In this document: positions 1-7,262 of the stretch, one piece after another
How positions within the stretch are numbered: position 1 is the first letter of the stretch
Layout: each line of letters opens with the position of its first letter
From: Euperipatoides rowelli
Taxonomy: Eukaryota; Onychophora; Udeonychophora; Euonychophora; Peripatopsidae
Strand: one strand, 5' to 3'
DNA length: 10,692 nucleotides
Assembly: GCA_003024985.2 (NCBI GenBank)
Contig: PXIH01S0004515.1
Program-made: the position numbers and the translations under genes
Notes under the pieces: generated by a model
Told to the model about the DNA's origin: nothing
Database searches by the model: none
Seen by the model: the letters and a program-made list of their open reading frames with translations, nothing else

Positions 1-1101
1 GTTTATTCTTTTAAAAATATATTTTAACAATAAATTCACCATTCCCAAAATATTACAATTAATAAATATCCCAATGATAATTTATAAAATATTAAGTATA
101 CAGTAAGTCACGACCAAAATTATTTTAGATAAAATTTCAGGTAAAGCCAATCTATGGTAATTAAAGGGAAAGGAAGGGAGTAAGATTTTGTTAGGATTGG
201 TTTTATTGAAATTAAGTGAAATTAAAAATTGTTTCTGGTATTAAGTATCTGCTACAATGTTTATATCTGGAAAAGTCTATTATATTGGATTAAAAGTTGA
301 AGTCTGGTTTAAAGTTTGGTTTGAATTTCTGCTGGATTATCTGCTTTAAATTCATCAGTTTGTCTGTTTGGCTCTGTTTTATATTGGCTTTAGTAACATC
401 TGCTTGCTCGGGATATATTAAATTGGATAATTTTGGTAAAATTTATCTGGAACATTATGTTTATTGCTTTTATTAACTAAATTTCAATTCTGCTTCGTTG
501 TTTATATTCATTGCTACTAAATACAAGATAATTTATAGCAAATCATATTAAAAAAAATATTAGCTTTGATTTGAAAGGTAGAGTGTCTTCAGCATTAGGC
601 TAGGAGATGATGAAACTGAGTGTTCAAGAAATTTGTCACCAGAATGAATTTCCTTGGATTTTTCCACAATTTATACACATCAGTTGCCAGGAATGTCTCT
701 TCCATGCCCACAAAACAGCCGATTGGTTACTAAGGTAAGCATAAACTTCCTTTTATGCAAATTTATTTACAACAGCACCATCCGGTGAGAAAAACAAACT
801 ATAATAACTTTTTATTAAATTTTAAACGTAATTTTCTCAGCTCCAGCTTGTTGCTATGGAAACAAAAATGTAATAACAAACGTTAAATAACAGCTTCTTT
901 CGACTTCTTTTAATTAAAATCAATAAATTAATAACCAAAACTTTCTTGATAGCTTTCATCAAAAGGGCTTTAGGGGATAAGGGCATAATTTAGAATTAGA
1001 TTGGCTGATTGGCAATACCTTTAAAAAAATCAAATTAAAATAAATCACAAAATTACTTTCGATTGCAAAATAATATTAAATAAATTCCCAAAATAAATAA
1101 A
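1..1101. other. AT-rich non-coding stretch, probably AUH intron
   Basis: No recognisable gene. The stretch lies upstream of the first visible AUH exon and on its sense strand, so it is most simply part of a long intron. About 300..470 is T-rich with recurring TCTGG/TCTGC words but no regular period. The only exon-like signal is a block at 684..734 ending in a strong donor, listed separately. A purine-rich run lies at about 163..181. It resembles a retroelement polypurine tract, but it sits on the opposite strand to the Gypsy fossil at 1170..1930, so I do not link them. No long terminal repeat could be identified. Confidence 0.5.
684..734 (+). other. Weak candidate exon with strong splice donor
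   Basis: A 51-bp block is bounded by an AG acceptor (CATCAG, bases 678..683) and a near-ideal donor (AAG|GTAAGC, donor starting at 735). Base composition is noticeably less AT-rich than its surroundings. Read in phase 0 it gives LPGMSLPCPQNSRLVTK, which I do not recognise and which does not match the AUH segment expected here. A second open frame, 607..738 (43 codons, start ATGATG), crosses the same block in another phase. The polypyrimidine tract before the acceptor is poor. It may be a cryptic exon, a 5' exon of another transcript, or chance. Confidence 0.2.
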
Positions 1102-1169
1102 TTACAAAGTACATTTATTTATTACTTCATAAAAAATATACAAATTAATAAAAAATAAATATAATAAAT

Positions 1170-1930
1170 TATATCCCTGGTTGTCCTGGACATCTTCATC
1201 CCTTTCAGCCGTTTCTTCAGTGTTCGCTGGTGTCTCATTGGGAATTGCATTTTCTACTTGTTCGTCCGCATTCTGTTTTTTTTTTTGTTGTTTCAAAAGC
1301 AATGTCCACCTCATCTGGTGGTAATATCTTGAAAAATGAAATATTTCTAGTAACAGTCTCACTGATGTTTGATGCTGTTATTTTTGTCCCACTTACTCCT
1401 ATTACAGTTAGGGGTGTCATTTTATAACATGAGGTTTGCTTGTTTTTCTTCTCTCTTTTAACTAAGAAATTTTTCTATGATTTTGTTATTCTCCACAAAT
1501 CTTGTTTCTGCAGCTTGACCAGCTATTTTGATTCTGGCTTGTATAATTTGCCTATCTTCTGATGTTGGTATCCAAGAGTGTTGTTACTACTTTTGTAAGT
1601 AAACATAAGGCTGGCAGGAGTTGTTTTGGTCACAGTGTGTCTCGTATTTCTATATTCTAAAAGCATTTTATTCATCATTTCTTTCCAACTACTTGACCTT
1701 TGATTTATTTTAATTATTTTGGCTATAGTTCCGTTGAATCTTTCTACCTGGCCATTTGCCCTAGGCCAATAAGGAGTGATTCTTCTGTGTTGTATTCCTG
1801 CTTGATCAACAAATACTTTGAACTCGGCACTTTGGAATGGAGAACCTCAGAAAAAATGATAAATTGTTTTTTTATTAAAATATTTGCTACATTTAGTAGT
1901 TTGGGAACATTACTCTTTTATATGTAAAGT
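1170..1930 (-). pseudogene. Ty3/Gypsy retrotransposon pol (integrase) fossil
   Basis: This is the 3' part of an LTR-retrotransposon pol, read on the minus strand and clearly dead. Seen directly: the region after the second catalytic Asp reads GSPFQSAEF, then GIQHRR, then PYWPRANGQVERFN. That is the hallmark of the Ty3/Gypsy integrase core, and the catalytic Glu codon is at 1744..1742. It continues with WKEMMNKMLLEYRNTRH and TTPASLMF, typical of the integrase C-terminal half. A further block (about 1420..1290) ends VTRNISFFK, as in the tail of Gypsy integrases, followed by an acidic tail near 1190..1270. Damage: about 4 bases are missing at the SDNG motif (near 1847), removing the second Asp. 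There are frame changes near 1570 and 1462 and at the homopolymer around 1275..1290. The first Asp region, zinc finger, RNase H and reverse transcriptase are absent, and no LTR was found. Confidence 0.85.
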
Positions 1931-1942
1931 GTGTCAGATTAA

Positions 1943-1955
1943 CACGTTCACTGCG
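1943..1955 (+). repeat. Left terminal inverted repeat
   Basis: CACGTTCACTGCG starts immediately after TTAA. It pairs with 3062..3074, differing at one position (A versus G at base 8). Confidence 0.85.
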
Positions 1956-1958
1956 TAT

Positions 1959-2016
1959 GACTCAAATCCGAGTCAACACGAACTTTCACAATATGCTGAA
2001 GACTCGAATCCGAGTC
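1959..2016. repeat. Left subterminal palindromes (two copies)
   Basis: Two 16-bp imperfect palindromes of the form GACTCRRATCYGAGTC occur at 1959..1974 (GACTCAAATCCGAGTC) and 2001..2016 (GACTCGAATCCGAGTC), start-to-start 42 bp. Counterparts lie near the other end of the element. Repeated subterminal palindromes of this kind are plausible transposase binding sites; that role is inferred. Confidence 0.75.
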
Positions 2017-2403
2017 AATTGTGTTAAAAGCTTCAAAATGCAAATATGAATTGGGTAACAGTGTTAAACATTTTTTTATCATTTAGGCACATAAAATAGG
2101 AAATATTTCTGGATCGTTTGAAATTTTCTTTAGTTTTGGGGTCACAGTGATTTTATTTTCAAAATTTATCAAGCAATTCTGAAATTTTGACTTTCAGGTA
2201 GCGTAATACACATATTTTAAAACATTTAGGAATAAACTTATACATTTTTAAAATTAGAATTTAATGCAATTTCAAAAATCAAAACTAAAAATTTCTATCT
2301 CTTACGGCAGAGAAACAGCAATGAAAAATGTAAGATGAACTGGCTTTTTTTTTTAATTTTTTTTATAGCCGAAATTTAGAAATAAAATCATAAAACAAAA
2401 TCT

Positions 2404-2830
2404 CTTTGTTGGATTTTTTTTTTTTTTATAAATTAAAATTCCTGAAAAAATATGAACAAAAAATACTATTTAAGCTTTTTTCTATCTGTTATAGATTTTG
2501 AAATATTTAACAATGTATTAATTTATATAGACATACTGTAAATACGGGCTAATTAGAATGCGACATTTAGAAGAAAAAAAATAATAAGTTTCTTTGTTGG
2601 ATTTTTTTTCTTTATATATTAAAATTGCTGAGAAAATATAGAACGAAAAATACCATTTATGTTTTTTCCTATCTGTTATAGATTTTGAAATATTTAATAT
2701 AATGTATTATATGGACATACAGTAAATACGTGCTATAATTAGAATGCAATATTTAGAAAAACAATCATAAAAAAATGTTTGTTGGAAAACATTTCTATTT
2801 ATATATTATATTTCCTGATAATAAATATAA
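2404..2830. repeat. Internal tandem duplication, 188/185-bp units plus partial third
   Basis: Unit 1 is 2404..2591 and unit 2 is 2592..2776; both start CTTTGTTGG. A partial third unit starts at about 2777 and fades by about 2830. A partial unit tail also precedes unit 1 (about 2368..2403). The units share a 29-base identical stretch (2482..2510 and 2669..2697) and a conserved GACATAC(T/A)GTAAATACG segment. The repeat lies wholly inside the TTAA-flanked element and is not coding. Confidence 0.8.
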
Positions 2831-2861
2831 GTTTTTGTCATAAAAATTTACATAAAACTGT

Positions 2862-2934
2862 GACTCAGATCCGAGTCGTTCCGCATACAGTAAAAAAAAA
2901 TATTAGCAATATGCGGCTGACTCAGATCTGAGAC
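2862..2934. repeat. Right subterminal palindromes (two copies)
   Basis: GACTCAGATCCGAGTC at 2862..2877 and GACTCAGATCTGAGAC at 2919..2934, start-to-start 57 bp. The second contains a perfect 12-bp palindrome, CTCAGATCTGAG (2921..2932). They match the two sites near the left end of the same element. They lie farther from the terminus (about 140-210 bp) than the left pair (about 16-75 bp). Confidence 0.75.
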
Positions 2935-3061
2935 GCAGCCTAAAAACTACACCACATTTCATAATAATTAATATTAAGTATTTATATAAAGTTATCATAT
3001 CTAAATGCATTTTATAAGAAAAAACTATTCCGCATATAGCGGAGTATTTAAAATTAACTTC

Positions 3062-3074
3062 CGCAGCGAACGTG
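3062..3074 (-). repeat. Right terminal inverted repeat
   Basis: CGCAGCGAACGTG is followed immediately by TTAA. Its reverse complement matches the left terminus at 12 of 13 bases. Confidence 0.85.
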
Positions 3075-3266
3075 TTAATGGCAGAAGAAAGAAGAGGCAC
3101 ACTAATTTATTAAACTTTTTTATTTTTATTATTATGCATTTTATCAAACTTTATTGAAATAAAAGCTAAAATTACAGTACAATACAAAATAAATGTTCAA
3201 ACATTTCTTGAAGGGCTTTGCTCTTCTTACCAGTTCCTACAAAGTGCCAAATATCTAAATAAGTAA

Positions 3267-3352
3267 TGCTTCGCCAGGCTGATTATAGTCCTCCTCATAG
3301 GGCTTCCCTCCCTACTAATTTGCACTATTCTATCCTGAGAAGGACCATAGCT
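3267..3352 (+). repeat. Dispersed repeat, copy A
   Basis: This stretch is a diverged copy of 10609..10692 in the same orientation. The best blocks are a 26-base segment around GGCTGATTATAG, with about 20 of 26 matching, and CCTCATAGGGCTTCCCTCCC, 18 of 20 matching TCTCATAGAGCTTCCCTCCC. Similarity continues more weakly through TCTATCCTGAGAAGGACCAT. It is more GC-rich than its surroundings. I do not recognise the family; an interspersed element such as a SINE or a retroelement fragment is likely. An open frame of about 70 codons across it (3266..3478) has no recognisable domain and I do not call it a gene. Confidence 0.6.
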
Positions 3353-3854
3353 TCCTTGAGAATTCTAATTTGCCATCATAGTTCGATTCATTCTCGGGTT
3401 AGCGTGATTGAATCTACTAAGATAGGGGACTTGCTTGTAATTCTTGCCACTCACAAGACCGTATGCACATATTATCACTAATAAATGTACAATGTCTATA
3501 TTTAGGCGACTTAAATGAGCTTAGTCACTAATATTATGTTCCTTTTCGGAAATTTTTAAAAGTATGTTAAGCGAAGAAGGAAAATGGTGACTAATCAATC
3601 AGATATGGGATTTGTGAGTTCAAAAACAACTTTTATAACTATGCTTTAGACTTTTTCTTGCCTGCCATCAGTTATGAGATTTTGTAAAACATGCTTGTGT
3701 TAGAGAGTGTCACATGATGTATGATTATCTGATAGGTTATTCTAATTTATGACTGTCCATGCACGATTACACAAATTTCTACCATGTTTTATATGTACTT
3801 TAATATCCATTTTATATTTTTTAATTGATACTGTATTTTAATTTTTTTTTTCAG

Positions 3855-3905
3855 GGTCCAATCGCACTCAAGGCTGCTAAAACTGCCATCAACAAAGGAA
3901 TAGAG
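3855..3905 (+). CDS. AUH: AUH methylglutaconyl-CoA hydratase, third-last coding exon
   Basis: First visible exon of a mitochondrial enoyl-CoA hydratase/isomerase-family gene. AUH hydrates 3-methylglutaconyl-CoA to HMG-CoA in leucine catabolism and also binds AU-rich RNA. The exon has a textbook acceptor (T-run then TCAG, ending at 3854) and a donor GAG|GTTTGT at 3906. It encodes 17 complete codons, GPIALKAAKTAINKGIE, matching the GP-A---AK-AIN-G-E segment near the C terminus of AUH. This region belongs to the C-terminal helical part of the crotonase fold, used in oligomerisation. The oxyanion-hole and catalytic Glu regions are encoded upstream, outside the window. The paralogue ECHDC2 is the main alternative, but the following exons fit AUH better. 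Both flanking introns are phase 0. Confidence 0.88.
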
Positions 3906-5269
3906 GTTTGTTATTTGCTAAATTTTTTTGTCCAGAGTTTAAGCATCCCGAGTGTACTGTATCCACACACATGCTCACACATATACAGTATATACAGCAT
4001 ATTCTTTATCATATTTCAAATAATTTTTTATTTACAATTATGTTATTATTGTAGTCGAACACTACAGATTTTAGCAAAGTGAAAACACAACAATTATTTT
4101 ACTGGATCCTAAAAAAAAAAATTATAATAATAAGTCTTCTAAGATTTGCATATAAATGCTTGACTCTCTGTTTTCCATCAACAGGCTTGAATAATTTTAA
4201 ATTTTTATTAGATTAAAAAAATCATGTTGAACGGAATTTTCAGATTTTTTGCTGAAAGATCTATAAAAATATTTATTTCAGTCGACCTTTAGATTAGAAA
4301 AAAAAAACAGTTACTGTACTTAGAGTTTCTGTGGTCATTAATTTACTGTAGCTTGATTTACTCAACAGACAGCTAAAAACACACCCCCACTACAATTTTT
4401 GCCTATATCCACCCCTACAGGGGCCTCAGATTTTCATGGGGCCAGGGGCCTCAAGTACCCTTAATCCGGCCCTGAGTATTCCTGGAGGTAGAGGCTTTAT
4501 TGAAATATCAATACCACCACAATATTGGAATTACAAAAGAAAAATGCATCTAGACTAACAGATGGAAAAAAAACACTATCACAGTAATTTTTAAAATCGA
4601 ATTAGGAAATATAGATCATGTTTTGAGACATATATGTCCATAAACATTTTTATAGTATAATTTCAATAGAATACTTAACTATTTCAGATTATTTCACTTT
4701 TTTGGGGACTTTCATTAATAAATAGTTTTAATATTCACAATCCAATATTATAGAAATCTTTTCACTCACATAAGGATTACATTGTTTCGATAATATACAA
4801 ATAAGTTAAAAATATGCATGTCTTTCTGGGGTTCATTTCAAATATTTTTTAGCTCATTGCTGATTATGTTAATAGTTTCTTTTCTCCGTTGTTCATTTGT
4901 GATGAGTTTATTTCTTGAATTGGGTTGCTTTTTTTTTAAATTTTACTTGAATTTTAACTAATCATGAACATAGATTAGAAAACAAAATCCAATTTTACTT
5001 TATTTGGAATTACTATTCTTTAAACAGCTTAAAATATCAGATTTAATTAGCACTCTTAAGATTAAAATTCATTTTAAATTCAATATTTTTTCCCAATACC
5101 CAGCATAATTTAGTAGTGATGATTTTATTTCTATTGTAATATATCATATTGATTGACCATTACTATGTTTAAAAATGATTTCATTTACGGTATAATCGTC
5201 AATATTGTTTGGCCAGGTGAACTGAGTTCAAATCTATATTTGAATAAATGTCATTTTATTTTTTACTAG
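3906..5269 (+). other. AUH: AUH intron (1364 bp)
   Basis: Phase-0 GT-AG intron between the 17-codon and 16-codon exons. It starts GTTTGT and ends TTTTTACTAG. Contents: a short CA/TA-rich patch at about 3960..4000, a hAT-like transposon terminus at 4405..4474, and otherwise AT-rich sequence with no exon-like block that I could support. Confidence 0.8.
4405..4474 (-). mobile_element. hAT-like DNA transposon terminus (fragment)
   Basis: A sharply GC-richer patch in AT-rich intron. Read on the minus strand it begins CAGGGCCGGATTAAGGGTAC at 4474. This CAGGGCCGG start is familiar from terminal inverted repeats of animal hAT elements. GGGGCCTCA occurs twice (4420..4428 and 4445..4453), as a short internal duplication. 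The opposite terminus is not visible, and the would-be 8-bp target copy AGTATTCC (4475..4482) has no partner that I can find. It is therefore a solo end or truncated copy. Family assignment is from the terminus only. Confidence 0.6.
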
Positions 5270-5317
5270 GTCGATCTTGCCACAGGTTTAGCTATAGAAG
5301 AAGCTTGTTATGCTCAG
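5270..5317 (+). CDS. AUH: AUH methylglutaconyl-CoA hydratase, second-last coding exon
   Basis: A 48-bp exon with acceptor TTTTTACTAG (to 5269) and donor CAG|GTACTT (from 5318). Its 16 whole codons read VDLATGLAIEEACYAQ, nearly the same as the VDL-TGLAIEEACYAQ segment of animal AUH. This is the strongest evidence for AUH over ECHDC2, whose equivalent segment is closer to VDIASGMAIEGMCYAQ. It joins in phase 0 on both sides, so skipping this exon, the previous one or both would keep the reading frame. The small size and Val codon at the splice junction could make exon definition depend on flanking signals. Confidence 0.92.
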
Positions 5318-6030
5318 GTACTTACTTTATATAATATTAATATACTGCATATTAAAACTTCAGTGTAACATAATTGAATATAAAGAAAAGTATAAGTCCC
5401 AATTCTTTTCCTATTTAAGGGAAAGTTATCCCTCACAAATTTTTTTGATATTATTTAAATTTTCTCAATATAATAAATATCCATGCTATTTTTAATTATT
5501 AGTTATAATAAGCTGGTGATTAATGTAACAATACTGAACATGTCACCAGGGAGTGTCGAGTGACTAAAATAATGTAATAAATATCAGTTATTTTTAATTT
5601 AGTTTATTTAAGATAAATTATTTAGTCATTTTTGGGGTTATTTATTCTTGTTTACTAACAAAATTAACAGCCATGTTGTCATCAGAAGTCACATGGCTAA
5701 AGTGATTATTTTAAATTTGTGATTAATTTCTCATGGTTAAAGAAAATTTACTTACATGATATCTGAAGAGTCACATGACTTTTTATTTATTAATTGCAAG
5801 CTGGCTATTTTGTCATAGAAAAAGAGAAAAATAATTTCAATTATTTTAAATATGCAGCTATAACTAAAAATTAAAACTAAGATATTTCTTACAATTAGCT
5901 TAGAAAATGTTTAAGCGCCCCTTTGAAAAAAACATTTAAGAGCAAGTCATTTAATTAAGAAATACTTTCTGTGTGTCTTATATTATCTAATTCGTAGATA
6001 GCTATAATAATATTGTTTTTTATTATATAA

Positions 6031-6241
6031 CAGTCAGCAATGATGTAATTGGGCCAAAGTGGGGCATCAGGAAATAGAACTAGTCTATTACAACCAGCAG
6101 TGATATCACTGTGACTTAGCTGGGAAGTAGGAACTATAAATAGTCTATACAACCAGCAGTGATGTCACTGTGACAGCTGGGCAACTAGAAGTGATGTCAC
6201 CATGAATGAACTGGGAAGAAGGAATTTGAACTAGCTTATTA
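6031..6241. repeat. Degenerate minisatellite, ~59-60-bp unit with GTGATRTCAC core
   Basis: Four successive units: 6031..6090 (60 bp, most diverged), 6091..6149 (59 bp), 6150..6181 (shortened, 32 bp) and 6182..about 6241. Units begin CARYYAGMA, contain a palindromic core and an AGCTGGGAAGWAGGAA-type stretch, and end near ACTAGTCTATTA. The core is a perfect 14-bp palindrome, CAGTGATATCACTG, in unit 2 (6098..6111). It is CAGTGATGTCACTG in unit 3 (6157..6170) and GTGATGTCAC in unit 4. The unit is non-coding and lies inside an AUH intron. Confidence 0.8.
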
Positions 6242-6277
6242 CATTAGATCTAATCTTGTGCCACAACATTTGAAGCT

Positions 6278-6545
6278 TTAATTCTTTCACTAGGAAAACT
6301 TTGAGAGACATTCACTAAAACCTTTTATTAGATAACATCTGTGAAGAAATCTCCCATGACAAAAGTCTGAAACACTTGCTTCATTACAGCCTCACATTCA
6401 TTTAATCATTTCACCAGAGAACATCTGGGGGAAATAATAATTCACTGTAACAGCAGCCTTACATTCATTTAATTCTTTCACTGGGAAAATAATAATTCCC
6501 CATGACAAATGTTGGAGAGACACTTTCTTCATAATATTGTCACAT
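6278..6545. repeat. Second degenerate tandem repeat cluster
   Basis: Three related segments begin near TTAATTCTTTCAC at 6278, 6402 and 6469, giving units of roughly 124, 67 and 77 bp. Shared words are CATTCATTTAAT, TTTCACYRGGRAA, AAATAATAATTC, CCATGACAAA and GAGAGACA. Copies differ by large internal gains or losses, so this is an old, decayed array. It directly follows the GTGATRTCAC minisatellite, but I see no clear unit homology between the two. Confidence 0.55.
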
Positions 6546-7053
6546 TTACTGAATAGAAGTTTATCAAACTGTCAGTTTTAGAGATGAAGTTGAAAGCACA
6601 GTAATGGCTGTGGCTTCCATAATGGTCAATCTATTAACTTCATCTTTGAATGTCACTGTAGGAGAAAAAAATATTAGAAAGACAAACACACAGATTGATA
6701 TGCTGAAGCTTTATGGGTAAAATCTTCGTAAAGTACAAATTTTTTGCCAATGTATGGAAGAAAATTTAATGCGCTATGATTATTACAGGATTACCAATAT
6801 GTGTGCATCAATGTTATAGAAAGCATGTTCATCATTAGATTTTTTTCAGTTCATTTCATTACATTTTATAGTCGGAACATAGGTTAGCCCATCCTGAGCA
6901 GCAAAGTACTCGATCATAATAAAATAGCATGATTTGCAACAATAATTCCGATACAAGTGAAGATGAAATTTTAACAGTGATCAGTCAAATGCACACAAAA
7001 GAAAATTGTTCATATGAAGAAATAACCAAGACTGGCATTATCAAATTACTGCA

Positions 7054-7262
7054 ATAACCCTTTCCACTCCAATGTCGATTCTCAATCACCATTTTCATAT
7101 TCAAATATGCTTCAATTACTCAAAACCCAAGAGATTTTAAAAAAAAAAAAATTAAAAAGAATACTAATCTTATTTTTTTTTTAAAAAAAAAAAGATTTTT
7201 CATTTTTATTGTGGAGCTGTAGAAACAAAATTCTCTGAATTCAGTGGAGTGGAAAGGGTTAA
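7054..7262. mobile_element. 201-bp TTAA-type miniature inverted-repeat element
   Basis: The element is 7058..7258. Its left terminus CCCTTTCCACTCCA (7058..7071) and the reverse complement of its right terminus (7245..7258) are identical over 14 bases. The right flank is TTAA (7259..7262); the left is ATAA (7054..7057), one change from TTAA. The CCC start and TTAA flank fit piggyBac-type elements. The interior is AT-rich with long A and T runs (7138..7196) and cannot encode a transposase. It shares neither terminal nor internal sequence with the 1132-bp element at 1943..3074, so it is a separate family. Confidence 0.75.

Larger units (their letters stand above)
1939..3078. mobile_element. TTAA-flanked non-autonomous DNA transposon (piggyBac-like), 1132 bp
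   Basis: The element proper is 1943..3074, flanked on both sides by TTAA (1939..1942 and 3075..3078), the target duplication made by piggyBac-type transposases. The terminal inverted repeats are CACGTTCACTGCG on the left and, reverse-complemented, CACGTTCGCTGCG on the right: 12 of 13 identical. No reading frame in it resembles a transposase, so it would depend on an enzyme made elsewhere. The interior is extremely AT-rich with a tandem duplication, while both ends carry GACTC...GAGTC palindromes. The family name is inferred from the TTAA target and the terminal repeats only. The termini do not begin with the CCC seen in many piggyBac relatives, so it may be a divergent lineage. It abuts the Gypsy fossil. 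Confidence 0.85.

Noticed and set aside
131-146. AAATTTCAG|GTAAAG as a recursive splice site in the presumed AUH intron
   Set aside because: The pyrimidine tract before the AG is very poor, and such words are expected by chance in AT-rich introns.
163-181. Purine-rich run as a retrotransposon polypurine tract
   Set aside because: It is on the + strand, whereas the only retroelement coding seen is on the minus strand, and no LTR follows it.
1230-1427. Plus-strand 65-codon frame
   Set aside because: It is the antisense shadow of the Gypsy integrase tail, which has clear minus-strand motifs.
2903-3100. Minus-strand 65-codon frame
   Set aside because: It crosses the right end of the TTAA element and its flank; composition is non-coding and there is no recognisable domain.
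3348-3390. tRNA-like internal promoter (AGTTCGATTCA resembling box B)
   Set aside because: No convincing A box at the right spacing and no tRNA fold; box B-like words alone are common.
3825-4082. 85-codon plus-strand frame running through the third-last AUH exon
   Set aside because: It is the AUH frame read through both splice sites; only 3855..3905 is coding, and the rest is T-rich intron.
5310-5495. 61-codon plus-strand frame starting within the second-last AUH exon
   Set aside because: It is in a different frame from AUH and mostly intronic; low-complexity translation.
5669-5698. AGCCATG...CATGGCT hairpin
   Set aside because: A 7-bp stem with a 16-base loop is short and has no other supporting feature.
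5955-6152. Minus-strand 65-codon frame over the minisatellite
   Set aside because: It arises from the tandem repeat; no domain and no expected codon pattern.
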